Part shown: piece after piece, positions 7,539 to 14,817 of the stretch
Numbering within the stretch: position 1 is the first letter of the stretch
Layout of the letters: the number at the start of each line of letters is the position of its first letter
Origin: Treponema sp. UBA4328
Lineage (GTDB): Bacteria; Spirochaetota; Spirochaetia; Treponematales; Treponemataceae
Reading direction: 5' to 3'
NCBI GenBank assembly: GCA_002394465.1
Contig: DGTU01000123.1
Span: forward strand, 1-38,604
DNA: 38,604 nt
Notes under the pieces: generated by a model
What the model saw: only the letters and a program-made list of their open reading frames with translations
Database searches by the model: none
What the model was told of the DNA's origin: nothing
Position numbers and translations under genes: made by a program

Positions 7539-8146
7539 TCAGCCGGATACAGAATGCCGCCGATTGCTTCACTGAGTTCAACGAGGTTCAGCGGTTTTTT
7601 AAGGAACAGCTTTACTTTATATTCTGAAATCCTGCTCTCAATGTCAGCATCTTCAAGCGCAGTTACGACAATTATCGCAGGATTATTAAAGCGGGAATTT
7701 GTGCTTATGCGCCTGCAAAGGTCAAAGCCGTCAACTCCCGGCAGGTTAAGGTCAAGGATAAGGCAGTCTATCGGATGCTCTGTCATCTGAGAACCCGCAT
7801 CAAAACCGTCAAAGGCCTGATAAATCGTCAGGTTGTCAAATTTCTTTTCCATGTACCTGGCAATTACCGTATTAAGTCCTCTGTCATCATCTACAATCAG
7901 GAGATTTTTGTTTTCATGACGCGACATGGCACAGACAGCAAGAAGTTCCTCAGGAATACGCATTTCACGCTTCTTCATGAATTCAAGAAGGTCATCCGGA
8001 TAAACCCTGAACTGTCCGCCCGGCGTCTTGAAAGCAGTCAGATAACCGCTTCTGATCCAGTTGATTGCAGTCTGATTAACTACACTGCAGATGTTTGCAA
8101 CTTCAAGTGCGGAAAAAACTACGGGTTTCTTTGATTTGCCAGCCAT
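7535..8146 (-). CDS. Response regulator with N-terminal MerR/excisionase-type HTH and C-terminal receiver
   Basis: This is a 203-residue protein. Residues about 9-60 look like a helix-turn-helix_17/excisionase DNA-binding domain: FSALEVANICSVVNQTAINW, then GYLTAFKTPGGQFRVYPDDL. Residues about 80-200 form a CheY-like receiver with DDD at 86-88, phosphoacceptor Asp132 (ILDLNLPGVDG), a Thr in VVTA and Lys184 in LKKP. The domain order is reversed compared with common OmpR- or NarL-type regulators, where the receiver comes first. No histidine kinase gene is adjacent. GGAG lies just upstream of the ATG. The gene probably acts as a phosphorylation-controlled transcription factor; targets are unknown. 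Confidence 0.88.
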   Translation of the reverse strand: MAGKSKKPVVFSALEVANICSVVNQTAINWIRSGYLTAFKTPGGQFRVYPDDLLEFMKKREMRIPEELLAVCAMSRHENKNLLIVDDDRGLNTVIARYMEKKFDNLTIYQAFDGFDAGSQMTEHPIDCLILDLNLPGVDGFDLCRRISTNSRFNNPAIIVVTALEDADIESRISEYKVKLFLKKPLNLVELSEAIGGILYPAD

Positions 8147-8178
8147 ATCTCCAATCTATCAAAAAACTCTAATGAATT

Positions 8179-8799
8179 CTACACTTCATCATCAGACTCA
8201 GGCGTTTTTGACATAACTTTTGTAATCATTTTGTATGGGAAACCGGAATCTGCCAGAAATTTAATAAGTTTCTCCCCGGACTTTTTCCGGCACGCCTTCA
8301 AAAATGCCCTCCGGCAGATTTCTTCTTCATCATTATCCGCAAAAAACTCATCCAGAGCCTGCTGTGCCGTCTGCCGTGATATTCCCCGTACCATTAGTTC
8401 AGAAGCAAGCCGTGTCCTTCCCTGAAGCTTTGTTGAACAGTGCATTCTCAGCCAGCTTGTAGCATACCTTTCATCACTCAGGTATTTTTTGTTTTCCAGG
8501 TAATCAAGCGCCATTTCAATGTATTTTTTTCCGTATTCTTTCTGCAGAAGTTTTCTGGTCAGCCCGGCACGACTCTGTTCACAGCGGGCAAGATAATCCT
8601 CAGCCTTCCGTTCAGCAGCAAAGGCAAGGGCCGCATCGGCAATTTCATTTTTTTCGTCTTCAGTTACCGTTTCACCGGCACAAATCCGCTCGGGCGGAAG
8701 TTCCCTCAGATACGAAAGCCTCAGATACACGCAGTCAATTTCATCCGTAAAAACCCTTGCTGCGTCATCACTGAGCATTTCAACGCTTTCTATTTTCAT
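8179..8799 (-). CDS. recX: RecX-family regulator of RecA
   Basis: This 206-residue protein has the three-helix repeats of RecX: LARCEQSRAGLTRKLLQKEY, then AMDYL-like helices (YIEMALDYLENKKYLSDERY), then STKLQGRTRLASELMVRGIS with AQQALDEFF. RecX binds RecA filaments and limits strand exchange. The length is within the family range. GGAGAAGAA directly precedes the ATG at 8799. The upstream region is occupied by a GC-rich palindromic repeat and the rpsI terminator, so recX probably has its own promoter, which I could not place with confidence. recA is not in the window. Confidence 0.88.
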   Translation of the reverse strand: MKIESVEMLSDDAARVFTDEIDCVYLRLSYLRELPPERICAGETVTEDEKNEIADAALAFAAERKAEDYLARCEQSRAGLTRKLLQKEYGKKYIEMALDYLENKKYLSDERYATSWLRMHCSTKLQGRTRLASELMVRGISRQTAQQALDEFFADNDEEEICRRAFLKACRKKSGEKLIKFLADSGFPYKMITKVMSKTPESDDEV

Positions 8800-8814
8800 T
8801 TCTTCTCCGTTTTA

Positions 8815-8910
8815 TTACGGGCGTCTCCCTTCGCTCCGCTCCGGGCCGGGTGCTTGCTGCAACTCCTCGCCTTCTGCTCCGGTGTTTCCGCAACGCCCCC
8901 TGACGCATCT
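8815..8910. repeat. GC-rich palindromic intergenic repeat
   Basis: This stretch is far richer in G and C than its surroundings. It can close on itself in two alternative ways: GGGCGT (8819-8824) with ACGCCC (8893-8898), or GCGTC (8821-8825) with GACGC (8902-8906). Inside are CGCTCCGCTCCGGGCCGGG and CCTTCTGCTCCGG. It has the look of a dispersed REP-like or MITE-like element. It sits between the rpsI terminator and the recX start, so it would form most of the recX leader. Confidence 0.6.
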
Positions 8911-8933
8911 GTAGTTCAGGACATTCAGGGCAT

Positions 8934-8960
8934 AAAAAAAACCGGCATAAATGCCGGTTT
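8934..8960 (-). terminator. Terminator of the rplM-rpsI operon
   Basis: AAACCGGCAT (8939-8948) and ATGCCGGTTT (8951-8960) form a perfect 10-bp inverted repeat with a 2-base centre. On the minus strand it is followed by a run of T from 8940 to 8934. It lies just after the rpsI stop codon. Confidence 0.88.
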
Positions 8961-8973
8961 GTAAACACGTAAA

Positions 8974-9369
8974 TTAGCGCTTTGAGAACTGGAAGCGGCG
9001 GCGTGCACCACGCTGACCATACTTCTTGCGTTCAACCATGCGGCTGTCGCGTGTAAGATATCCGTTTGCCTTGAGTGATGTGTGTGAATCCGGATCAATC
9101 TGGAGCAGAGCTCTTGAGATTCCGTGGAGGCAGGCTGCAGCCTGACCGTTAAGACCACCACCAGTAACGTTGATTACGATATCAAATTTTTTCTCGTTGC
9201 TTGTTACGAGAAGCGGCTGGTGAACAACGCGAACCTGTCCTTCAGACTTGAAGTACTCAGCTACGTCCCTGCCGTTTACTACGATTTTTCCTGAGCCGTC
9301 GCGAACAAATACGCGAGCTACAGATGTCTTTCTTCTACCTGTTCCAATAGCAATATTTTTTACTGACAT
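8974..9369 (-). CDS. rpsI: 30S ribosomal protein S9
   Basis: This 131-residue ribosomal protein is recognised by IGTGRRKTSVARVFVRDGSG near the start, IVNVTGGGLNGQAAA in the middle, and the basic tail KKYGQRGARRRFQFSKR that reaches the P-site tRNA in the ribosome. AGGAG lies 7 nt before the ATG. It follows rplM by 12 bp, the usual operon order, and is followed by a strong terminator. Confidence 0.98.
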   Translation of the reverse strand: MSVKNIAIGTGRRKTSVARVFVRDGSGKIVVNGRDVAEYFKSEGQVRVVHQPLLVTSNEKKFDIVINVTGGGLNGQAAACLHGISRALLQIDPDSHTSLKANGYLTRDSRMVERKKYGQRGARRRFQFSKR

Positions 9370-9381
9370 TATAAGCTCCTG

Positions 9382-9810
9382 TTATATTTCGAGAGGTTTT
9401 GGATTCTGTGCTGCGTGTGGATGCTCTGCACCTGCATATACCTTGAGGTTACCAAGCATTTTGCGTCCAAGACGTCCGTTAGGAAGCATTCCGCCGATTG
9501 TCAATGTCAACGGTTCTGCAGGCTTTTTCTCGATGAGTTTCTCGAAAGTTACCGTGCGGAGACCGCGTACGAAACCTGTGTGATGACGATAAACCATTTT
9601 CTGTTCTTTTCCGCCAGAAACAGCTACCTTATCAGCATTGATGATAACAACAAAATCACCCATTTCCTGGTTAGGAGTGTAAGTTGCCTTGTTCTTTCCA
9701 CGGAGAACTGCTGCAGCTTTTGCAGCTACGCGTCCGAGTGGTTTTCCAGCAGCGTCGATGATGTACCAGTCACGCTTCTGTTCGTAATCCTTAACGAAGA
9801 TAGTTTTCAT
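9382..9810 (-). CDS. rplM: 50S ribosomal protein L13
   Basis: This 142-residue protein has the L13 pattern: KRDWYIIDAAGKPLGRVA, LRGKNKATYTPN, GDFVVIINADKVAVSGGKE and the MLPNGRLGRKMLGNLKVYAG segment. It is an early-assembly large-subunit protein. AAAGG precedes the ATG. A leader of about 107 nt with a hairpin and T-run lies upstream, suggesting feedback or attenuation control of the rplM-rpsI operon. Confidence 0.98.
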   Translation of the reverse strand: MKTIFVKDYEQKRDWYIIDAAGKPLGRVAAKAAAVLRGKNKATYTPNQEMGDFVVIINADKVAVSGGKEQKMVYRHHTGFVRGLRTVTFEKLIEKKPAEPLTLTIGGMLPNGRLGRKMLGNLKVYAGAEHPHAAQNPKPLEI

Positions 9811-9864
9811 GTATATACCTTTAAATTAAAAAAGTCTTAATGCGTATTTTTGATCTGCATCTTC

Positions 9865-9905
9865 AAAAAAACACATATGGCAGATGATGAGCACTCACCT
9901 GCCAT
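9865..9905 (-). promoter_or_regulatory. Possible rplM leader hairpin/attenuator
   Basis: In the rplM leader ATGGCAG and CTGCCAT (9877-9883 and 9899-9905) pair over 7 bp around a 15-base loop that can itself pair weakly. On the minus strand the hairpin is followed a few bases later by seven T residues (complement of 9865-9871). This could be an intrinsic attenuator or an L13-binding leader. It is inferred from sequence only. Confidence 0.5.
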
Positions 9906-9923
9906 GAATATACGGGGACGATT

Positions 9924-9952
9924 AATATAAATTTTTTACTTAAATTAGTCAA
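9924..9952 (-). promoter_or_regulatory. rplM-rpsI promoter
   Basis: TTGACT (9947-9952) and TATATT (9924-9929) on the minus strand are exactly 17 bp apart. Transcription would start near 9917 and give a leader of about 107 nt. Confidence 0.75.
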
Positions 9953-9954
9953 CA

Positions 9955-9980
9955 GCCGGAATAAACTCCGGCCGTTTATT
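9955..9980. terminator. Hairpin after the small membrane protein gene
   Basis: GCCGGA (9955-9960) pairs with TCCGGC (9967-9972). An alternative 7-bp stem, AATAAAC/GTTTATT (9960-9966 and 9974-9980), excludes the first. The T-run lies on the plus-strand side, which would suit a plus-strand transcript. On the minus strand it still probably separates the small gene from the rplM promoter, which begins 3 bp further on. Confidence 0.45.
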
Positions 9981-9984
9981 TTTT

Positions 9985-10227
9985 TTATTTAGAAGCTTCT
10001 TCTGCTTTTTTTGCAGCGATTTCTTCTTTTCTGGCTTCCTTTTTGTCTTTCAGGTCAGCAATACCGATGAAAAGAGCAATGAGTCCGATGAATCCTGCAA
10101 GACACGGAGCTGCACCCTTAAGGAAGTTTATAATTTCTGCGCTCCATGCAAGACCATACATGTCAGCAGGAAGACACGCAAATACCGTAAAGGCGATAAG
10201 AAGTAAACCGACAAGAATTGCAACCAT
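9985..10227 (-). CDS. Small two-helix membrane protein of unknown function
   Basis: This is an 80-residue protein with two hydrophobic helices (VAILVGLLLIAFTVFACL and a second at APCLAGFIGLIALFIGI). They are followed by a highly charged tail rich in Lys, Glu and Ala (DLKDKKEARKEEIAAKK). The ATG at 10227 was chosen because GAGG lies 7 nt upstream and the first helix starts right after it; a longer reading adds 10 residues without a binding site. I do not recognise the family. The charged tail likely faces the cytoplasm. Confidence 0.75.
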   Translation of the reverse strand: MVAILVGLLLIAFTVFACLPADMYGLAWSAEIINFLKGAAPCLAGFIGLIALFIGIADLKDKKEARKEEIAAKKAEEASK

Positions 10228-10318
10228 AATGAACCTCGTTTTTATTGAAATATACAAAAATTATCACACACCTCGGGCGAAAATTCAAGCATGTTTTTTC
10301 CGCGCTTTGTGCGCAAAG

Positions 10319-10347
10319 TTGAAGAATAAGTTTTAAACTGATATTAT
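10319..10347 (+). promoter_or_regulatory. azlC promoter (leaderless type)
   Basis: TTGAAG (10319-10324) and TATTAT (10342-10347) are 17 bp apart. The azlC ATG is 7 nt after the -10, the exact spacing expected if transcription starts on the start codon. No Shine-Dalgarno is present. Confidence 0.68.
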
Positions 10348-10354
10348 TAACGCT

Positions 10355-11140
10355 ATGTTTAATTTCAGGCAGGCATTTACCCTTACGCTTCCGGTTTTAT
10401 CCGGCTACATTGCAATCGGCATTCCTTTCGGACTGATGGTTACGCAGGCACATTTTCCGTGGTGGCTTGCGGCTGTAATGAGTCTCTTCATTTATTCAGG
10501 AACCGGCCAGTACATCGCCATTGCCTATTTTGCAAGCGGCCTTGCTTCAGAATCTACATTTCTGACCTTTCTTCTTACCCTGCTCGGAATAGAATTCTTC
10601 GTAAGCCTCAGGCACAGTTTCTACGGGATTTCCCTGCTCGACAAATTCAAGGATACGGGACGATGGAAGCCCCTGCTCATATACGAACTCACGGATGAAA
10701 CGTTTGCACTGTTCTGTTCTACGGAAACTCCCGCAGGAGTAAGTAAAGGAGCTTTTTACGGAACGATATCCCTTCTCAACCACTCATACTGGCTGCTGGG
10801 TACAACGCTCGGAGCCGTTGCAGGACAGTTTGTTCCGGAAGGCTATCTTGAAGGCGTAGATTTTGCCCTTACATGTCTTTTTGCCGTACTTATGATAAAT
10901 CAGATACGGCAGACAAAAGACTGGCTTCCTTCGGTTCTTGGAATTGCTTCGACGCTGGTTGCTGCGGCTCTTGCCTACATTCCGGCCGGACCAGACGCTG
11001 CTGGAAACCCGGCTTACATTCTGCCGCATCAGAATATAATTCTTGCCGGACTTGTACTTGGAATTGCAGTAATTGTTCTGGTAAGGGGATTCATACAGAA
11101 GGAAATAAAGAATTTCAGGGCTGAAGGGGAAACTAAATGA
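10355..11140 (+). CDS. azlC: AzlC-family branched-chain amino acid exporter, large subunit
   Basis: This 261-residue permease has the AzlC pattern. The start is FRQAFTLTLPVLSGYIAIGI, then FGLMVTQAHFPWWLA, FIYSGTGQYIAIAYFASG and a conserved ELTDETFAL segment, with several more membrane helices in the C-terminal half. With the small partner AzlD it exports branched-chain amino acids or their analogues across the inner membrane. The ATG is preceded by a promoter rather than a ribosome binding site. It overlaps azlD by 4 bp (ATGA), indicating translational coupling. Confidence 0.92.
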   Translation: MFNFRQAFTLTLPVLSGYIAIGIPFGLMVTQAHFPWWLAAVMSLFIYSGTGQYIAIAYFASGLASESTFLTFLLTLLGIEFFVSLRHSFYGISLLDKFKDTGRWKPLLIYELTDETFALFCSTETPAGVSKGAFYGTISLLNHSYWLLGTTLGAVAGQFVPEGYLEGVDFALTCLFAVLMINQIRQTKDWLPSVLGIASTLVAAALAYIPAGPDAAGNPAYILPHQNIILAGLVLGIAVIVLVRGFIQKEIKNFRAEGETK

Positions 11141-11493
11141 GACTTACATTACAGGAAGCTTTTCTGGCAGCAGCAGTAACCGGTATCCTCATGTTTCTTC
11201 TGAGACTCCTGCCTTTCATGCTTTTTATAAAGAAAGAACCGCCTGTCTTCTTTAAGTTTGCAGGCAAATACATACCGGCCATTGCAATTGCAGTTCTGTG
11301 CATTTCATGCCTGCGGGAAAAAACTACAGACAAGATTTTCTTTGCATCATCTGACATTGCAGGCGCATATTCACCGGATTCTGTAGCAGCAGGATTCATT
11401 GCGATTACAGCATGCATTCTCCTGCATCTGTGGAAAAAGAATTCCATGCTCAGTATTTTCACGGGAACAATCCTGTACATGATTCTTTCCTAA
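11137..11493 (+). CDS. azlD: AzlD-family small subunit of branched-chain amino acid exporter
   Basis: This 118-residue membrane protein has about four helices: AAVTGILMFLLRLLPFMLFI, YIPAIAIAVLCISCL, a segment at SVAAGFIAITACILLHL and FTGTILYMILS. The RLLPF motif and size fit AzlD. Its start overlaps the azlC stop by 4 bp, so the two subunits are coupled. There is no clear terminator before the pot operon, only an A/T-rich run. Confidence 0.9.
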   Translation: MRLTLQEAFLAAAVTGILMFLLRLLPFMLFIKKEPPVFFKFAGKYIPAIAIAVLCISCLREKTTDKIFFASSDIAGAYSPDSVAAGFIAITACILLHLWKKNSMLSIFTGTILYMILS

Positions 11494-11630
11494 AAAAAAG
11501 AATTTTTACCCGAAAACTTATTGACAATTTGACGTATTAAACGCATGGTAATCTTTAAGCGTCTGTTATATTTACAGTGTTTATCAATACCATGACGCGC
11601 AAGAAAACAGCACATAAGAGGACTATAAGG

Positions 11631-12824
11631 TTGAAAGGAAGCCAGGTAACTATTGAAGGTGTCAACAAAAGATTCGGTGACTTTACGGCACTGAACGACA
11701 TCAATTTTACTATCAAGCCGGGAGAATTTTTTACTCTTCTCGGACCGTCAGGATGCGGCAAGACAACACTTTTGAGGATTCTTGCAGGCTTTGAATTTCC
11801 TGATGAAGGTGATGTTTTTTTCGACAGCGAAAACATCACGGCACTTCCGCCGAACAAAAGGCATTCAAATACGGTTTTCCAGAACTATGCACTTTTTCCG
11901 CACCTTTCCGTATTCGAAAACGTTGCGTTCTCACTGAGGCTCAAGGGCGAAAACAATAAAACCGTTGAAGAAAAAGTACGCCGTTACCTCAAGCTCGTTG
12001 ACCTTGAAGCTCACATGAACAAAAAGCCTAACCAGCTTTCAGGCGGTCAGAGACAGCGCGTTGCAATTGCCCGTGCACTCATCAACGAACCGAAAGTTCT
12101 TCTTCTTGACGAACCTCTTTCAGCGCTGGATGCAAAACTCCGTTCAAACCTTCTCGTTGAACTGGACAGGCTGCATGATGAAATTGGAATTACCTTCATA
12201 TTCGTAACTCATGACCAGAGCGAAGCGCTCGCCGTTTCTGACAGGATTGCCGTAATGAACAAGGGAAACGTTCTTCAGATCGGAACTCCATTTGAAATTT
12301 ATGAAAGCCCGGCAACTCAGTTTGTGGCACAGTTCATCGGTGAAACAAATCTCTTTGAATCAACCGTAGTTAACTGTGAAAGCTACAAAGTCGAGGGCAA
12401 GGCCGACATAGAACACATGGTAACGCTCAACGTTCCGGCACTCGGAATGCAGGCTCAGCTTCCGGGAGACACACAGGCAACAAAGGAAGAAGACAAGAAT
12501 ATTCTTGTAACGGATTATGAACACACCGACGAAGGACAGAAAGTAGCATTTACCGTCCGCCCTGAGAAAATCAGGATTACGCGTGAAATTCCGAACGTAA
12601 ACGGCCGCAGGGACATAAATGTTTTCAAGGGCATCGTAGAAGAGCCTGTATACACGGGCTTCCAGTCAAAATTCTACGTAAAGCTTGAAAACGGTACTAT
12701 CGTCAAGGTATTCAAGCAGCACATGAACTATCTGGATGACGGTCCGGAGATTCAGTGGAAAGACAATGTCTATATTTCATGGTCAGCAGAAGACGGCTAC
12801 ATTGTAGAAGACATCAACAAATAA
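11631..12824 (+). CDS. potA: Spermidine/putrescine ABC transporter ATP-binding protein
   Basis: This protein of about 397 residues powers polyamine import. It has Walker A GPSGCGKTT, a Q-loop (FQNYALFPHLSV), the signature LSGGQRQRVAIARAL, Walker B VLLLDEPLSALD, an H-loop (FVTHDQSEAL) and a C-terminal TOBE region including TVRPEKIRI. The start is uncertain. A TTG at 11631 follows AGGA and gives the usual PotA opening KGSQVTIEGVNKRFGD, while an in-frame ATG at 11592 would add 13 basic residues. The gene heads potABCD with 16 bp to potB. An upstream TTGACA (11521) may be the -35, but no matching -10 stands out. Confidence 0.93.
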   Translation: MKGSQVTIEGVNKRFGDFTALNDINFTIKPGEFFTLLGPSGCGKTTLLRILAGFEFPDEGDVFFDSENITALPPNKRHSNTVFQNYALFPHLSVFENVAFSLRLKGENNKTVEEKVRRYLKLVDLEAHMNKKPNQLSGGQRQRVAIARALINEPKVLLLDEPLSALDAKLRSNLLVELDRLHDEIGITFIFVTHDQSEALAVSDRIAVMNKGNVLQIGTPFEIYESPATQFVAQFIGETNLFESTVVNCESYKVEGKADIEHMVTLNVPALGMQAQLPGDTQATKEEDKNILVTDYEHTDEGQKVAFTVRPEKIRITREIPNVNGRRDINVFKGIVEEPVYTGFQSKFYVKLENGTIVKVFKQHMNYLDDGPEIQWKDNVYISWSAEDGYIVEDINK

Positions 12825-12840
12825 GCAGGACGGCAGATTT

Positions 12841-13851
12841 ATGAAAGAAAAGACACCTGAAAAGGAAATTCATATCAGTCCCCAGCTCAAGCTTGCAAAG
12901 GCCGCTCATGACCTCAAATACAGGAAGGCAAATCCCGGTCCGCTTTATTCATGGCCGATGGGAGCATGGTTCTCACTGTTCTTTATTGTTCCGATTGCAA
13001 TAATCATTATCTATTCATTCTGCAAAAAGGACATTCACGGCGGAATCACTTTTGAATTTTCACTTGATGCATACCGCGCTATCTTTGACACGATAGAAAC
13101 AACGGATCCGGTAACTGGAGAAGTTACTAAAAAATTCCTCTATCTGCCGCTTCTGTGGAGAACCCTCTGGACAACCGTAATTGCTACATTCATCTCGATT
13201 TTTGTTGCAGTTCCGGCAGGCTACGCAATGGCACGAAGCCGTCACCAGACCTTCTTCCTCATTCTTATTATTATTCCGTTCCTTACGAATTCGCTTATCC
13301 GTATTTACGCATGGAAAACGATTCTCGGCGAACAGGGACTCCTTAACGACATCTGTGCCTTCCTGTACAAAATATGTTTTCTCGTTGAAGGAGACGCTGA
13401 CAAAGGATTCAAGGCAATACAGTTTATCGGTACAAACAGGGCCATCATCCTTGTAAACATATATATGTACCTTCCGTATGCAATTCTCCCGGTATTTACT
13501 GCCGTTGACCGCTTTGACTTTACCCTGCTTGAAGCTGCAAGGGATCTCGGAGCAACAAAGCCCGTCGCATTCTTCAAGGTTCTCATTCCCGGAATCCGCA
13601 GCGGTATCGTAAGTTCACTTATTTTTACGTTCATTCCGATTTTCGGAAACTATACCGTTCCGCTGCTTGTCGGTTCAAAAAACACCCGCATGCTCGGACA
13701 GACAATTTATGAGGCTGCAACAACTTCACGCAACCTTCCGCTGGCTTCTTCCTTCAGTGTAATCCTTACGCTTGTAAGTATGGCGGCAATAATCCTTATG
13801 ATTACGTCACAGAAGAAAGAAGAAAATCTCAATACGATGAAGTCTGAATAG
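12841..13851 (+). CDS. potB: Spermidine/putrescine ABC transporter permease PotB
   Basis: This 336-residue inner-membrane permease has six main helices, starting at WFSLFFIVPIAIIIIYSFC. The EAA loop (LLEAARDLGATKPVAFFKV, with G and P downstream) contacts the PotA ATPase. The family's SLIFTFIPIFGNYTVPLLVG segment is present. An N-terminal hydrophilic stretch of about 45 residues is longer than in E. coli PotB. The gene lies between potA (16 bp) and potC (18 bp), consistent with one operon. Confidence 0.94.
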   Translation: MKEKTPEKEIHISPQLKLAKAAHDLKYRKANPGPLYSWPMGAWFSLFFIVPIAIIIIYSFCKKDIHGGITFEFSLDAYRAIFDTIETTDPVTGEVTKKFLYLPLLWRTLWTTVIATFISIFVAVPAGYAMARSRHQTFFLILIIIPFLTNSLIRIYAWKTILGEQGLLNDICAFLYKICFLVEGDADKGFKAIQFIGTNRAIILVNIYMYLPYAILPVFTAVDRFDFTLLEAARDLGATKPVAFFKVLIPGIRSGIVSSLIFTFIPIFGNYTVPLLVGSKNTRMLGQTIYEAATTSRNLPLASSFSVILTLVSMAAIILMITSQKKEENLNTMKSE

Positions 13852-13869
13852 ACTGTTCAGGGGAAAAAG

Positions 13870-14745
13870 ATGGAATTCCTTATTTCAGTAATAATGTCAT
13901 TTTTCAGGAAATCTGAGGCTGAAAAGCACGAAGACAACCGCCACGCAAAACGCAACTGGAAAAGACGCTCACATGTACTCAGTTTTTCAAAAATAATGCT
14001 TGCCCTTGTACTTGCATTTCTGTTCATTCCGCTTTTTGTAATAATCATCTATTCCTTCAACAGTTCAAAGGGCGCAGATTTTGAAGGCTTTTCCCTTGTC
14101 TGGTATGAAAAACTTTTCCTTGAATCAAGAAGCCTGTGGATGTCCCTGTTATACAGTGCAATTGTTGCCGTAGTAAGCGCAATCATTGCAACCATCCTCG
14201 GAAGCCTTGCAGCAATCGGCAACAGCTGGTACAAATTTTTCGGACGCAACTACATACAGTCCATAAGCCTTCTTCCTATGGTTCTGCCTGAAGTTATAAT
14301 GGGTGTTTCACTCCTGATCTTCCTCAGCGGAATCGGAATGGACATGGGACTTACAACTATTATTATTGCTCACACGACCTTCTGTCTTCCTTTCGTCTAT
14401 CTCATGGTAAGTGCCCGCGTAGATGAATTTGACTATACGATAATCGAAGCAAGCCATGACCTCGGCGCAAACGAAAAACAGACGCTCTTCAAGGTAATCA
14501 TACCTGCAATCATGCCCGGAATCATAAGCGGCTTCATGATGAGCGTAACCCTTTCCATCGAAGACTTCGTAATTACTTCCCTGGTCAACGGCAACGTCGT
14601 AACGCTTCCGATTTACGTTCTCAATCAGACACGTCACGGAATCAGCCCGGTAATCAATTCGTTCTCATTCGTACTGATCCTCGGAATCTGTCTGCTTGCA
14701 TTTATTTTAAGAAAAAGCCTTAAAGGGTTTGCGGCAGCGCATTAA
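13870..14745 (+). CDS. potC: Spermidine/putrescine ABC transporter permease PotC
   Basis: This 291-residue permease pairs with PotB. The first helix is IMLALVLAFLFIPLFVIIIYSF. The EAA loop is IIEASHDLGANEKQTLFKV. The typical SIEDFVITSLVNGNVVTLP segment follows, matching the PotC family. About 35 charged residues precede the first helix, rich in Lys, Arg and His. GGGGAAAAAG precedes the ATG. A 6-bp hairpin lies between this gene and potD. Confidence 0.94.
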   Translation: MEFLISVIMSFFRKSEAEKHEDNRHAKRNWKRRSHVLSFSKIMLALVLAFLFIPLFVIIIYSFNSSKGADFEGFSLVWYEKLFLESRSLWMSLLYSAIVAVVSAIIATILGSLAAIGNSWYKFFGRNYIQSISLLPMVLPEVIMGVSLLIFLSGIGMDMGLTTIIIAHTTFCLPFVYLMVSARVDEFDYTIIEASHDLGANEKQTLFKVIIPAIMPGIISGFMMSVTLSIEDFVITSLVNGNVVTLPIYVLNQTRHGISPVINSFSFVLILGICLLAFILRKSLKGFAAAH

Positions 14746-14780
14746 TTTCGCTATTATTAAACAGTTATTTTTTATTTCTG

Positions 14781-14800
14781 TCCGCCTCAAACGGGGCGGA
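14781..14800 (+). promoter_or_regulatory. Intercistronic hairpin before potD
   Basis: TCCGCC (14781-14786) and GGCGGA (14795-14800) form a 6-bp stem just upstream of the potD Shine-Dalgarno. There is no T-run, so it is more likely an mRNA-stability or processing element than a terminator. Such an element could raise the level of the binding protein relative to the permeases. Confidence 0.4.
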
Positions 14801-14817
14801 AATTTGGAGATATACAG

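Noticed and set aside
8780..8968. 62-residue minus-strand frame between recX and rpsI
   Set aside because: It reads through the GC-rich repeat and the rpsI terminator; Arg-rich and not gene-like.
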